A DNA stretch of 64,000 nucleotides from assembly GCA_963837005.1 (NCBI GenBank), contig CAWIMC010000013.1:186001-250000 (forward strand), given 5' to 3'. Of this stretch, positions 1 through 9,619 are shown one piece after another. The position numbers and the translations under genes are program-made. Under the pieces are notes generated by a model. It was not told where the DNA came from. It made no database searches and saw only the letters and a list, made by a program, of their open reading frames with translations. The DNA is from CALDTK01 sp963837005. Lineage in GTDB: Bacteria > Bacteroidota > Bacteroidia > Chitinophagales > Saprospiraceae. Within the stretch, counting starts at the first letter, position 1. Each line of letters begins with the position of its first letter.

Positions 1-108
1 TCACTCCCCGGTTAGGACCAGCGAGTGGTGGGCATCAGCAACTTGGTTTTTCCCGAAGGATTTTGGTGCGGCGAAGGTACGCCCCGTCACGTTTACGTCT
101 GGCCACAT

Positions 109-1254
109 TTAGAGGTTGCCTCCGCGGCGGCTTTCGGCTGCCCTCAGAAGTTCAAAGTCCAAGAACCGACCGTCGCGATACACGCACTCTGCGTCGGCGT
201 ACACCTCTCCCCCGTCGCGCATCCCCGCCAGGAGGTCCCAGTGCACGCTCGACTCGTTCTTGCCGCCGCACTGGCGATAGCTCTGCCCGATGGCCATGTG
301 CACCGTTCCGCCGATCTTCTCGTCGAAGAGCATGTTGCGCGTCAGGCGGTCGATGTCATAGTTGGTCCCGATGGCAGCCTCCCCGAAGCGTCGCGTACCC
401 GGCAGCGAGAAGATGTGGTCCAGGTACTCCTGTCCGCGCTTGGCCTCCCAGCGCTGCACCTCGCCGCCTTTTACCCAGAGCGTCACGCCCTCCACGGTGT
501 GCCCCTCGCGCACGGCCGGGTAGTCGAAGTGGATGACGCCCTCCACCGAGTCTTCCACCGGGCTCGTATAAATCTCGCCGCTCGGCATGTTGGTCTGCCC
601 GTCGGAGTTGATCCACGTGCGGCCCTCGGTCGTGAAGGTGATGTCGGACGCGGCATTGCGGTAGCGGAACTTCGTACTCGCATTCATGCGGTCGGTGATG
701 GCCTGCTGTCGTCGGCGCACCTCCAGCCAAGCCTCGTGCGGATCGGGCGCATCGAGTTTGCAAGCCCCGAACACAAAGGCCCGGTAGTCGGCCAGGCTCA
801 TGCCGGCTTCCTGCGCGGAGGCCTGCGTAGGGTACTGGCAGAGGTTGCGTCGCAACTCCCGCGTGCCCGTCCGCCGGAAGTAGGTCTGGTTGAGGCCCGA
901 GAGGGCCACCGCGCGGATCGCCTGTTTGTCGGCGGGAGCGCCGGCCATAGAGCGCAGATTGAAGGGGGCCTTGATCGAGAGATAGGCCTCGAACTCCTCA
1001 AAAGCCACGCGCTTTTGGGCGCTGATGTAAGCGAGTTGTGCCTCGCTGGCCGCATCGAGAAAGGTGCGTCCGCGACCATCCCAGGCCAGGTCTACCTCCA
1101 CGTGAGCACCGCGCTGGAGGGCCACGCGGTGGATCTCTACGACGAGGGGCAGGGCAAGGGTGGTCGTGCTCACGAAGAGCCGATCTCCCGCGGTGAGTTC
1201 GACGCAGTAGTCGACGAGGAGTTGGGCGTAACGGGCTTCGTAGGAGGTGTACAA
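109..1254 (-). CDS. M29-family metallo-aminopeptidase (aminopeptidase T/AmpS type)
   Basis: A 381-residue cytoplasmic protein of the M29 (thermophilic aminopeptidase) family, which removes N-terminal residues from peptides using a two-metal centre. Visible signature residues are Glu227 in NMPSGE, Glu292 in GEAAIG, His319 in VHMAIG, and His338 and Asp340 in SVHWDLL, in the order and spacing expected of the family's metal ligands. Length is close to the family norm. The only start that keeps the usual N-terminal helix is a TTG at 1252-1254; no ATG is available upstream in frame. It is the last gene of a minus-strand run with the flavin reductase and esterase upstream, about 46 bp after the reductase stop. 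No signal peptide is seen. The natural substrate cannot be read from the sequence. Confidence 0.88.
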   Translation of the reverse strand: MYTSYEARYAQLLVDYCVELTAGDRLFVSTTTLALPLVVEIHRVALQRGAHVEVDLAWDGRGRTFLDAASEAQLAYISAQKRVAFEEFEAYLSIKAPFNLRSMAGAPADKQAIRAVALSGLNQTYFRRTGTRELRRNLCQYPTQASAQEAGMSLADYRAFVFGACKLDAPDPHEAWLEVRRRQQAITDRMNASTKFRYRNAASDITFTTEGRTWINSDGQTNMPSGEIYTSPVEDSVEGVIHFDYPAVREGHTVEGVTLWVKGGEVQRWEAKRGQEYLDHIFSLPGTRRFGEAAIGTNYDIDRLTRNMLFDEKIGGTVHMAIGQSYRQCGGKNESSVHWDLLAGMRDGGEVYADAECVYRDGRFLDFELLRAAESRRGGNL

Positions 1255-1300
1255 GGGTAGGGGTTGTTAGGTGCGCGCGCTAAGGAGGTTCTGTTCGGCC

Positions 1301-1882
1301 CTAACCTACACCCGCGGCCGCCACGAGTTCATAGGCAGCCTTCGTGAGTTCGGACCACTCCTGGTCTTCCGGGGCCTTCAATTGCTCGGTCGTCGCATAG
1401 ACCGGAACCTCGGCAACGACATCTGCATCCATGGCTTGCAGCGTCCAGACGAGAGCTTGCATGCAGTGTTCGCCACGGGGGGCGTGGGGCGCAACGACGA
1501 AGGGGAGGCACCGCTTTCGCGAAAACTCGCCAGATGCCACGAGCCACTCGAGTGCGCTTTTCAGCGCGGCCGGGACGCCGTGAGCGTACTCCGGGGTCGC
1601 CACGACGAGCAGGTCGGCGGTTTTGACGAAAGTCGCCCAAATCCGCACGCCCTCCGGCACACCATTCGCCAGTCGCCCCGAACTGAACAAGGGCAAGTCT
1701 TCGAGATGGGGACCGTCAACGAAGTAGAGTCCCGGCGTATTGACAGCGTCCTCCGTTTTGGCGAAAGCCGTCCCTTCTCGAGTGGGCGCATCGGCCTGCG
1801 TCCAGATCGTCTGCAGCTGCCGCAGAAACAGCTGGGTACTGCCGCCCTCGCGCGACGAGCCTGCTACAAGTCCGATCCGCAT
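1301..1882 (-). CDS. NAD(P)H-dependent FMN reductase-family protein
   Basis: A 193-residue flavodoxin-like protein of the NADPH-dependent FMN reductase family. The N-terminal GSSREGGST (residues 8-16) is the phosphate-binding loop for FMN, and the central TPEYAHGVPAALKSALEW is the family's second signature. It probably transfers electrons from NAD(P)H to FMN or to quinone-like substrates in the cytosol; the substrate is unknown. ATG start at 1880-1882, 21 bp after the esterase stop, so it may be co-transcribed. The gene is unusual in carrying three copies of the 15-bp hairpin motif (1512-1526, 1620-1634, 1755-1769), read here as EFSRKR, TFVKT and AFAKT, in two orientations and with three different stem triplets. 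Confidence 0.85.
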   Translation of the reverse strand: MRIGLVAGSSREGGSTQLFLRQLQTIWTQADAPTREGTAFAKTEDAVNTPGLYFVDGPHLEDLPLFSSGRLANGVPEGVRIWATFVKTADLLVVATPEYAHGVPAALKSALEWLVASGEFSRKRCLPFVVAPHAPRGEHCMQALVWTLQAMDADVVAEVPVYATTEQLKAPEDQEWSELTKAAYELVAAAGVG

Positions 1883-1903
1883 CAGGGCAAGGTAGTCGTA
1901 TCG

Positions 1904-3769
1904 TTAGCGAGCGACGATCACCGATTGCCGGTAGGTACCACTGCGGCCTTGCAGCAGCAGGACATAAGCACCCTCGGGTACTGCTGCTACGTCAAACCGC
2001 TCGCGAACCTGCGTCCGAGCTTCGTCCACGTCTACGGGACCTCGACGCTCGACGAGGCGACCCACTGCGTCATACAGCTCGATGCTTATCTCATCAGCAG
2101 CATTGAAATCAGCTGCTACCTCGAGATAAGACGACGCAGGGTTGGGGTAGACAGCTACACGCTCGAGGGAGGTGAGCGGATCGGCGGTCGCGCTCGCTCC
2201 TGCCGTCACCGTGACGGTCACCTCGTCGCTGAGCAGGACATAACTACTGAGAGCGCTCGACTTGAGATTTGAGCCATTCGGGTCCACGACCGTAACTTGA
2301 AGTTGAAGTACATAGGTACCGGGTGCTGTAAACCCTACGCCGGAGGCGAGTTGCTGGGGGGTGTCAAACTTGACGTCGCCCGGGCCAGACACCTTGCTCC
2401 ACGCTACCGACCAGCCCTCACCTAGGCTGCCGCCGTCTACCCCGGCTCGGCCCTTCAGGACGAGACGCTCAGCGCTTGTCGCCGTGGCTGCGGGCCCGGC
2501 ATCGATGTCGTACCCGAGCCGCTTGGAAGCATAAATAAACGGTGCCCGACGGGCCCCCTCGAAGTGGAGTCGCGCGAAATCAAACACGTCCTCGAAGAAG
2601 GTCGGAGGGTTGGTGTGTCCGAGATTGATGCTGTGCCGGATCACCTTCGGTCCGGCCGCGGCATTCATGGCTGCATAGATCGTGGCCGGCGGGCAGACCG
2701 CGTCGAGGTAGTTGCTGTAGTGCATGCTCGGCCCGCGGAAGCGCCGCGCGGCATAGATGGCGTCGTAGTAGCGGATGGCGCGACTCGCCTGCTCGACGGC
2801 CTCCGAACCGTAGATGTCCTTGACGGCCGAGAGGTAGTATGGGAAACCACTCGGCTGGCTAAACTTCTCCCCGTTGAGTTGACTTAGCGCCCCGACGCTC
2901 TCCAAGAGGAGGCTGACGCGGGCGTCGAGGCCAGCGGTCAAGATGGCGAGGCCACCGCCCTGGCTGTCGCCGTACACGAGGAGGTCCTTCTGGTTCCACT
3001 CCGGCAGGGTAGCCAGGACATCGATCGCGCGCATGGCCGCCAGCACGGCGTAGCGGTAGTAGATCTGCTCCCGGTTACGGGCGTCCTCGAGTTTGTAGGC
3101 GAGGGGGTCTACCTGCTCGACGGGAGCATTATGGATCGTGATCGAGAAGGCGATCATGTTGCCTTTCTCAGCGAGTTCAGTTTGCGGGGCGGTGATGAAG
3201 GCCGACTCCCCAAACGGCGGTATCCTGAGGCAGGCGGGCTTCGGATCGCCGCCTTTGGGCACCACGAAGTAGCCGTACACGCGGCGCCCGTCGATTTGCG
3301 CAGCATCGAAACGGTACGTGGTCGATAAGGTGTTCTCCGCGATCTTCTCTACGCGTTTGTCGATCGGGATAGCGGCCAGTTGTGCTTTCTGCTGAGCCCA
3401 AAACGCATCGTAGTCGGCGGGTTCGGCGACGAGGGCTTTGATCTTGTCTCGCCCGATCACCACGCCCAACTCTGCACTTTGCCCGGCGATCTGCGCCTTG
3501 AACAAGACAAAAGCCGCTAATCGGGTGGGGAACGCGATCTCGATGACGCCGCCGCGGTAGTCGATCGTCCCCATCGTCGGTAAGCCCGATCGCTCGGCGT
3601 AGCCGATACGGTACGTGAGCAGACCCCGCAGCGGGCTCTCGACCTTAAACACGACCGTCTCTCCGACCTCGTAGGCGTGGAGCGGTTTGTCGACCCTGAC
3701 GGTAATCTGTTGCCCGAATACCGGGAGGATAATTATCAGGCTGGCTACTAAGAGAAAAAGGCGCGTCAT
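1904..3769 (-). CDS. Secreted acetyl-xylan-esterase-like alpha/beta hydrolase with T9SS sorting domain
   Basis: A 621-residue exported enzyme. Residues 1-19 form a signal peptide ending at VFGQ. Residues about 115-405 resemble carbohydrate esterase family 7 / cephalosporin-C deacetylase hydrolases: nucleophile Ser269 in GDSQGG, candidate Asp356 (LDAVCPP) and His385 (LGHTNPP). A PKD/Ig-like beta segment follows (about 430-525). The last ~75 residues (VYPNPASSYLEV to QSVIVAR) are a type A T9SS sorting domain, so the product should cross the outer membrane and be secreted or surface-attached. It lies downstream of the SusC/SusD pair on the same strand but beyond a strong terminator, so probably has its own promoter. 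Removal of acetyl groups from plant or algal polysaccharide is the likely role (family knowledge plus context). Confidence 0.85.
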   Translation of the reverse strand: MTRLFLLVASLIIILPVFGQQITVRVDKPLHAYEVGETVVFKVESPLRGLLTYRIGYAERSGLPTMGTIDYRGGVIEIAFPTRLAAFVLFKAQIAGQSAELGVVIGRDKIKALVAEPADYDAFWAQQKAQLAAIPIDKRVEKIAENTLSTTYRFDAAQIDGRRVYGYFVVPKGGDPKPACLRIPPFGESAFITAPQTELAEKGNMIAFSITIHNAPVEQVDPLAYKLEDARNREQIYYRYAVLAAMRAIDVLATLPEWNQKDLLVYGDSQGGGLAILTAGLDARVSLLLESVGALSQLNGEKFSQPSGFPYYLSAVKDIYGSEAVEQASRAIRYYDAIYAARRFRGPSMHYSNYLDAVCPPATIYAAMNAAAGPKVIRHSINLGHTNPPTFFEDVFDFARLHFEGARRAPFIYASKRLGYDIDAGPAATATSAERLVLKGRAGVDGGSLGEGWSVAWSKVSGPGDVKFDTPQQLASGVGFTAPGTYVLQLQVTVVDPNGSNLKSSALSSYVLLSDEVTVTVTAGASATADPLTSLERVAVYPNPASSYLEVAADFNAADEISIELYDAVGRLVERRGPVDVDEARTQVRERFDVAAVPEGAYVLLLQGRSGTYRQSVIVAR

Positions 3770-4057
3770 ACACTGTACTTCGTGGAGGCCCGAAGATAGA
3801 CGACACCCTTGCCCTGGCCATATTAATCTTACGTCATTTTAATGTACAGCCGATGTGTAGTAACTTGAAAGTTACGGCTTTACATCAATCTCGCACCCTT
3901 TTCAGCGTATCGAATACCGCTTATTTGGTATACTGCCCATCGGCATTTCGTCGCCACTCGACCCATACCGCGTTCGGTCAGCTCCGCACGCGAGAGGTAG
4001 ATTATGAGGGATTGTGCCGCCGCGCTATGACCGGCTGCAAACGAATGTGTATGCTAT

Positions 4058-4099
4058 AAAAAATGCAGGATCAGGAGAGTATGTCTCCTGATCCTGCAT
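4058..4099 (-). terminator. Intrinsic terminator after susD-like gene
   Basis: A perfect 16-bp stem (4063-4078 with 4084-4099) closes a 5-nt loop. On the minus strand the stem is followed by a run of T (the A-run at 4056-4063 on the plus strand). It lies about 80 bp past the SusD stop. Confidence 0.9.
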
Positions 4100-4147
4100 A
4101 CGTGAGTGGGTACTTTAGCCACGGCCGTGCCCTGGTTTCACTCGGGG

Positions 4148-4162
4148 GGCTTTCGCCAAAAC
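4148..4162 (+). repeat. 15-bp hairpin motif, GGC/GCC form (intergenic)
   Basis: GGCTTTCGCCAAAAC, a consensus copy of the dispersed motif, lies between the SusD stop and the terminator. One of seven consensus copies outside genes. Confidence 0.8.
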
Positions 4163-4179
4163 CAGCTGTGCTTCCTGCG

Positions 4180-5502
4180 CTAGATCCCCTCTGCAAGCGG
4201 GATCGGAAATTGGGACGAGACCGCATCGCCAGGTCGGTCGAGCGGCAAGAAGTCCGCGCTGAGTCGACCGTAGCGGCGAAGGTCCACAAACCGCTGTCCC
4301 GTTTGCCAGAGGGAGTAGCGGCGCTGACGCAAGACTTCGTCGACGACAGCAGCCTGCGTACGGGCCCCGGAGTAATCCCCTATGCCAGCGAGACCGCGGA
4401 CGATGTTGATGAGTTCGATGGCGCCGTCTATGTCGTTGGTCTGCGCGAGGGCCTCCGCACGGATGAGGTGGAGCTCCTCGTTCGAGATCACGGTGATCGG
4501 CGAAGTCGACGAGGCGTACTTGCGGGTCTCGTATATGCCGTTGAGGTTGTCGCGTATGAAGGTATCGAGCGTGACACCGTCGGCCTTGAAGCGCGTCGCC
4601 GTCAACCGTGCTACCCGCAGGTCACCTGCAGTAGCGTCTGCGATCCAGGACGGGTGCGCGAATATCATGTTACCAGTATTGCCGGGAATTCGGAAGAGTG
4701 GATTCAAGAAGTCTCCCGAGGAGGTCGAGAAGGTGAATTGCGGACCAGCTCCAGGATTCTCGCCTTTCGTGAAGAAGCTCTCTCCTACGTTGGCGAGTGC
4801 CCTGCTCCAGTCTTTGCGTTGGAGGTTGGTGCGTGCGGCGAGGGCGCGGTTGTAGGTGGCGAAAGTGGCTGGCGTATCAAAGCCCTCGTAGCCGTCACCT
4901 AGCATGAAATTGAACTGGGCACCGTTCAACTGAGAGAAGGCCTCGTTGTAAAGGGCTTGAATGGCTTCTAGGCTCGCTTCCTCCGAAAGGAAGGGGCCGA
5001 GCATGTTCGGGTTGCCCACGTCGACACGTATGCCGTTGGTTCCCAACATATTGGCCACACGCTGGAGGGCCTGCGCTTTAAACGTGTTGGCCACCCCGCG
5101 GTAGCCCTGCTTCAAGGCCTCTGAGGCATTCGAGGTATTGTCGAGGGCATCGAGCAGCAGATTGGCCGTCTTTACCACACGGTAGGCCCCGGCGTAAGGG
5201 GAGGTCAGGTAGAAACTGTTGTTGTCGATCTTGCCGTTGAGCAGGTCGGCCGTATTGCGCGGGTCGGCATCGAAACGGTAGAGTTCGCGAGCGACGGTCC
5301 CCGTAGCGGTAACGTAGTCGTCGAAGCCTCCTGGGTCTCGAATACCAGCCTCGAGGCCGTAGATGAGCAAGTCGAGCTCGTTGAGGGTAGCCCCCTCAGC
5401 GATAGAGTTTATAGAGGGCGCGTTCGGATCGAATTGATCCTCGATCTGGCAGGCGGGGAGGGCGGCGGCGCAGACGCAGGCCGCGATGAAAAATCGGGTC
5501 AT
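4180..5502 (-). CDS. SusD/RagB-family outer-membrane glycan-binding lipoprotein
   Basis: A 440-residue SusD-family protein. The leader ends in a lipobox (ALPAC, Cys18), so it should be a lipoprotein. The TPR-rich body is recognisable from the N-terminal YRVVKTANLLLDAL segment and the C-terminal stretch with NEELHLIRAEAL, RRYSLWQTGQRFVDLRRYG and FPIPLAEG. It sits on the cell surface as a lid for the SusC channel and helps bind an oligosaccharide or other polymer fragment. It starts 10 bp after the SusC stop, a typical two-gene operon. It ends slightly earlier than many SusD proteins, right after FPIP, without the usual NPxxxQNPGY tail. Specificity cannot be predicted; the nearby CE7-like esterase suggests an acetylated glycan. 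Confidence 0.93.
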   Translation of the reverse strand: MTRFFIAACVCAAALPACQIEDQFDPNAPSINSIAEGATLNELDLLIYGLEAGIRDPGGFDDYVTATGTVARELYRFDADPRNTADLLNGKIDNNSFYLTSPYAGAYRVVKTANLLLDALDNTSNASEALKQGYRGVANTFKAQALQRVANMLGTNGIRVDVGNPNMLGPFLSEEASLEAIQALYNEAFSQLNGAQFNFMLGDGYEGFDTPATFATYNRALAARTNLQRKDWSRALANVGESFFTKGENPGAGPQFTFSTSSGDFLNPLFRIPGNTGNMIFAHPSWIADATAGDLRVARLTATRFKADGVTLDTFIRDNLNGIYETRKYASSTSPITVISNEELHLIRAEALAQTNDIDGAIELINIVRGLAGIGDYSGARTQAAVVDEVLRQRRYSLWQTGQRFVDLRRYGRLSADFLPLDRPGDAVSSQFPIPLAEGI

Positions 5503-5512
5503 GGTCAGGAGA

Positions 5513-8449
5513 TTAAAAGGTGAGGGAGATGTGGCCGTAGAACTGGCGCGAGGATGGGAACGGCGCTACCTCGATCCCGGTAGACAGGCCCGTACCGCCT
5601 TTCGTAGACACCTCGGGGTCGTAACTCGAGTAGTCGGTGAGCGTGAAGACATTACGTCCGCTAACGCCCACTTTGAGTCGCTTAACGAGATCAGACTGTA
5701 GCGGAATGTTGTAGTACGCACCAAACTCCCGCAAACGAAAGTAGCTGGCGTCTTCGATAAAACTCGCTGCGGCTACGGGGCGAGGGTCTGCGGTTCCTAA
5801 ATCTGGCGTGAGGCCCCCGAGGTCGGTGAGCAAACGCGTGAGGTTGAGCACGTCACCGCCCTCTTTCCAGTGGAACAGGAAGCTGAGGTCGAAGTTCTTC
5901 GCGATCGTCATCTGGTTAAACCAGCCGAGCTGAAAGTCGGGCTCCGTATTTCCCAGCTGAGTCGGCCTCCCTTCTACGTTACCCCACAGGCCTGTGATCG
6001 GGCTACCCTCATCGATAAAGAAGGTGCCGAGCCCAAGGCCGAAGGCTGTTCCGGGAGGCGCAAAGCTGGGGATGTCGCCCGCGGCAACCTGACCCTCGCT
6101 GTTGCGGACGCCCTCAATGCCGAGCCGCGTGATCTCCGAGCGGTTGAACCAGAAGTTGACCGTCGAATTGTAGACAAAGTTGGGCGTCTGCACCGGTGTG
6201 ATGCGCAACGCTACCTCGAGTCCTTGGTTGACGAGGTCGAGGTCGTTGCGGATCTCGTTGCTGAAGCCAGAACTCGTAGGTAGCGAGCGATCATACAGAA
6301 GATTCGTGACCGAACGGTTGTAGTACGAGAGCTCCAGCCCGAGACGGCTGTCGAGAATAGCGATGTCGATGCCGGTCTCGAACTCCGCAGAACGCTCTGG
6401 TTCGAGATCGCTGCGCCCTTGGCTACCGAGCACTTGGAAGCCGAGCTGCCCGTTGACGTTCGTTGGCCCGAGCGGCGTGAAGAGGCGTCCAAAGTCTGCT
6501 GAATTTCCCGTTTGCCCGTAGGCGGCACGCAGCTTCAGCAAGTCGAAGGCACCACCTTCGAAGGTGCCAAACTCTGCAAGGTTGAGCGCTGCACTCACGC
6601 GCGGGAAGGCAAAAAATTTGTTCGGGTCACCGTTGAGACTCGACTTGTCGAGACGCACGCCAGCCGTCACATACAGCTTGTCCTGGAAGTTGACCGACTG
6701 CTGCGCGATGTATCCAAACTCCTCGACCGTGCTTACGGTCTGCGAGATCGACTGAGCGGCTCCCTGGTCGAGGGTCGTCTGGAGCGGCACGAGTTGCGTC
6801 GCCGTCGAGCGGATGAAATCGTTATCAAACGTTAGGTACGACACCCCGGCCTGCGATTCGAAGCTGACATCATTGTCGAGGTAGTAGTTGAAGACCCCGA
6901 GCACGTTGTAGTTGCCTTGCAAAATCTTGTTGCGGCCCTTGGAGATAAAGCCGTTGTCGCCGCCGCGTTGCGACTGCGCAAACTCCGGCACGTACACATC
7001 CGTGTTGCTCGCCAGAAAGTCGATACCACCATTTCCTACGAACCGCAACGAGAGGTTATCTTTCGTCAACGCCCGCACCGTGATGCCCGCCCCCTGGATG
7101 AGGCGATTGGTGCTCTCGTTGTTGCGAGCCACGTCGCGCACCAGGTACGGGTTGCCTGGGTAGTAAGGATTGTCGGGATACACGCCATTGGCGTCTGGCA
7201 GCAGGTTGGCGAAGTCCGGCGTGAACGACAGCGTGTAGCCATAGCTAAGCCCCCCGTCGTTCTCGTTGCCTGTGAAAGAGCGCGCCGCCGAACTGTTGAC
7301 GTAGTTGGTCGACGAGCTTATCGATACGCGTTTGTTGAAATCGTGATTGAGGTTGAGACGTAGACTAGCCCGCTCAAACCCAGTGTTCTTCACGATGCCG
7401 GCCTCGTCGCGGTAGCTGCCGTTGAGGTAGAACGTTGTCTTCTCAGAGCCGCCCCGTACGGAAATACGGGAGTCGGTAATCAGCCCTTGGTTACCGTAGA
7501 TCTCGCGCTCGAGGTCGTTGTTGCGGCCCTCGGCGATGGCTTGGTTGTAGGCCTCTGTCCCGGCTGTTCCGTACGTCTCTTGCACGATGGCTGGGGTTAG
7601 GGTACGACGTCCCGCGTACCGCTGGATGGTGTTGAACCCGACATCCTGGTTGACGGTAACGTTGGTCTGCCCCGCCTTACCACGCTTGGTGGTGATGATG
7701 ACCACACCCGCATTGGCGCGCGTACCGTAGATCGCGGCGGCCGAGGCCCCCTTGAGGACTTCGATGTTTTCGATATCCTCCGGGTTGAGGTCGGCGAGGC
7801 GATTGGAGGCCCCCTCCTCGTTGCCGGCGTTGGCGCCGGATGCGCCCCGTGAGCCACTCGGTATCTCAGCGTTCGAGATGTACACCCCGTCCACGATGAA
7901 GAGCGGCTGGTTGTTGCCGGTCAGCGAACTCACGCCCCGCAGACGCACGGCAATACCACCACCCGGTGCCCCACCGGTACTTACGATGTTGACGCCGGTA
8001 AGCTTACCGTACAGCGCCCCGTCGACGGTAGACTGTGTGGTGACCTCGGCGAGTTGCGCACCCGAGATGGTCGAGACGGCATTGGCGAGGTTAGAGCGCT
8101 TGACACTCGAGGCGAGGCCCGTCACGACCACCTCATCGAGAGCGGTGGCGTCGTTGCGCATCGTAATGTCGTAGCGGCCCGGTCCGTCGACCTTCAGCTC
8201 CTGCGAAGCATAGCCGATGTAGGTGACGTTGAGGGTCGCCGGGATCGCCGGAACCGTAAGTTCGTAACGACCGTCGAAGTCAGTTACCGTACCGGTCGCC
8301 GTCCCTTCGACCCGGAGGTTGACGCCAATTAGCGCCTCACCAGAAGCGTCGGTGATCGTTCCTTGAATCGTGGCTTGTGCCATCGCCCAGGTGGACGATA
8401 GCATCGCCACTACCAGTAAAACATATTGTCTTGCGTGTAGTAGTCTCAT
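5513..8449 (-). CDS. SusC/RagA-family TonB-dependent outer-membrane transporter
   Basis: A 978-residue TonB-linked receptor. In order: signal peptide (cleavage near WAMAQ, residue 25), a CarboxypepD-regulatory-like domain (about 27-115, with GEALIGVNLRVEGTATGTVTD), a TonB-dependent plug (about 120-245, with VLKGASAAAIYGTRANAGVV), and a long beta-barrel ending in ...YGHISLTF with terminal Phe, as expected of a BAM substrate. It imports glycan fragments bound by the adjacent SusD using TonB-ExbBD energy. No anti-sigma/sigma pair or hybrid sensor lies beside it, so its regulation is not visible here. It contains no copy of the 15-bp motif over nearly 3 kb, unlike most genes in the window. Confidence 0.95.
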   Translation of the reverse strand: MRLLHARQYVLLVVAMLSSTWAMAQATIQGTITDASGEALIGVNLRVEGTATGTVTDFDGRYELTVPAIPATLNVTYIGYASQELKVDGPGRYDITMRNDATALDEVVVTGLASSVKRSNLANAVSTISGAQLAEVTTQSTVDGALYGKLTGVNIVSTGGAPGGGIAVRLRGVSSLTGNNQPLFIVDGVYISNAEIPSGSRGASGANAGNEEGASNRLADLNPEDIENIEVLKGASAAAIYGTRANAGVVIITTKRGKAGQTNVTVNQDVGFNTIQRYAGRRTLTPAIVQETYGTAGTEAYNQAIAEGRNNDLEREIYGNQGLITDSRISVRGGSEKTTFYLNGSYRDEAGIVKNTGFERASLRLNLNHDFNKRVSISSSTNYVNSSAARSFTGNENDGGLSYGYTLSFTPDFANLLPDANGVYPDNPYYPGNPYLVRDVARNNESTNRLIQGAGITVRALTKDNLSLRFVGNGGIDFLASNTDVYVPEFAQSQRGGDNGFISKGRNKILQGNYNVLGVFNYYLDNDVSFESQAGVSYLTFDNDFIRSTATQLVPLQTTLDQGAAQSISQTVSTVEEFGYIAQQSVNFQDKLYVTAGVRLDKSSLNGDPNKFFAFPRVSAALNLAEFGTFEGGAFDLLKLRAAYGQTGNSADFGRLFTPLGPTNVNGQLGFQVLGSQGRSDLEPERSAEFETGIDIAILDSRLGLELSYYNRSVTNLLYDRSLPTSSGFSNEIRNDLDLVNQGLEVALRITPVQTPNFVYNSTVNFWFNRSEITRLGIEGVRNSEGQVAAGDIPSFAPPGTAFGLGLGTFFIDEGSPITGLWGNVEGRPTQLGNTEPDFQLGWFNQMTIAKNFDLSFLFHWKEGGDVLNLTRLLTDLGGLTPDLGTADPRPVAAASFIEDASYFRLREFGAYYNIPLQSDLVKRLKVGVSGRNVFTLTDYSSYDPEVSTKGGTGLSTGIEVAPFPSSRQFYGHISLTF

Positions 8450-8646
8450 AAAAAGGTTTGTGCGTTCGTGAGAGCCCGTCGCCTACTGGCTGCGGAGCGG
8501 CAAAGTAGCATAGAGTTTTGCTGTGGGCGTGTCTTACCTCCAACGAAGCCCCACACTTTCCAACACAGGTGTGCAATAGTTCAGGCCAGCCAGTCTAGGC
8601 AAAATTATCTGTTGCATGGCTACTGCCCCTATAGAAGACTACTCGT

Positions 8647-8661
8647 GTTTTGCCGAAAGGC
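8647..8661 (-). repeat. 15-bp hairpin motif, GCC/GGC form (intergenic)
   Basis: GTTTTGCCGAAAGGC on the plus strand. It lies between susC and the sirtuin gene, 33 bp from a second copy of the other stem type (8694-8708) in the sirtuin 3' end. Confidence 0.8.
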
Positions 8662-8675
8662 ACACCATACTAGCG

Positions 8676-9518
8676 TCACTGGTCCGGCGATAGGGCTTTC
8701 GCCAAAACCGGCAGCACCTCCCCCAGCGGCGCATCGATCGCCACCGTCGCGTGCCGGTGCCCGCGCGTCTCCCCGAGCGTCACAATCGCGATCGGCAGCC
8801 CCAACCGATCCGCCTCCCGCACGAAGCGGTACCCGCTAAACACCGTCAGGCTCGACCCCACCACGAGCAGCCCGTCACTCTCTCGCAACAGCGCGTACGC
8901 AGCCTCACTCCGCTCCTTCGGGACCGAGCCACCGAAGAAGACCACGTCGGGCATCAGGTCGCCAGCGCAAGTCTCGCACCGCGGCGTTTGAAACCCCGCC
9001 TGCTCGACGACGGCCACCTCGGCATCTCCGTCCGGGGCCAACTGCTGAGCGCCCTGCATAAAACCTGGGTTCTCCCGCGAGATCTGCGTCTGGACGGCGG
9101 CGCGCGAGAAGGTTTTGGCGCAAGCTAAACATCGCACCTCCCGCAGCTTACCGTGCAACTCTACCACGCGCCTGCTCCCGGCCGCGAGATGCAACCCGTC
9201 GACATTCTGCGTGATGATTCCGCCGATCACGCCCGCGCGCTCCAACTCCGCCAGCGCTAGGTGGGACGTGTTCGGGCGTGCCTCCCCCACCGCCGCATAC
9301 CCACGGCTCGCGCGCGACCAGTACCGCTGCCGTGCCTCCGCGCTCCCAATAAATTCGTCGTGTTGCACTGGCGAACGCGGGATGTGTCGCGTCAGCGGCC
9401 CACGGTAATCCGGAATGCCCGAATCCACCGAAATTCCCGCCCCCGACAACACCACAAACCGCCGCCCACGCATCAACTCAATCAACTCCGCCACGCTACC
9501 AGAACTCATGTCCCACAT
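8676..9518 (-). CDS. Sir2-family NAD-dependent protein deacylase
   Basis: A sirtuin of about 280 residues. NAD-binding signatures are LSGAGISVDSGIPDYRG near the N terminus, TQNVDGLH with the catalytic His in ELHGKL, and VVGSSLTV. Two CxxC pairs (CLAC and CETC) form the structural zinc site. It removes acetyl or other acyl groups from lysines, making nicotinamide and O-acyl-ADP-ribose. The frame stays open upstream, but I place the start at an ATG at 9516-9518 (or 9507-9509) because the upstream residues do not resemble a sirtuin. The C terminus (LPVLAKALSPDQ) overlaps a consensus 15-bp motif (8694-8708), and a near match lies over the first zinc pair (9112-9126). Confidence 0.88.
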   Translation of the reverse strand: MWDMSSGSVAELIELMRGRRFVVLSGAGISVDSGIPDYRGPLTRHIPRSPVQHDEFIGSAEARQRYWSRASRGYAAVGEARPNTSHLALAELERAGVIGGIITQNVDGLHLAAGSRRVVELHGKLREVRCLACAKTFSRAAVQTQISRENPGFMQGAQQLAPDGDAEVAVVEQAGFQTPRCETCAGDLMPDVVFFGGSVPKERSEAAYALLRESDGLLVVGSSLTVFSGYRFVREADRLGLPIAIVTLGETRGHRHATVAIDAPLGEVLPVLAKALSPDQ

Positions 9519-9619
9519 CAACGAACGCAAGGCAGCGTAGTTGGGGTCAACCGCGTGCGCTAGAGAGCCGCCGCTCGCGGCAGCGCCTCGTGAACTGTGA
9601 ATTGCTCCTCCAAAATTAG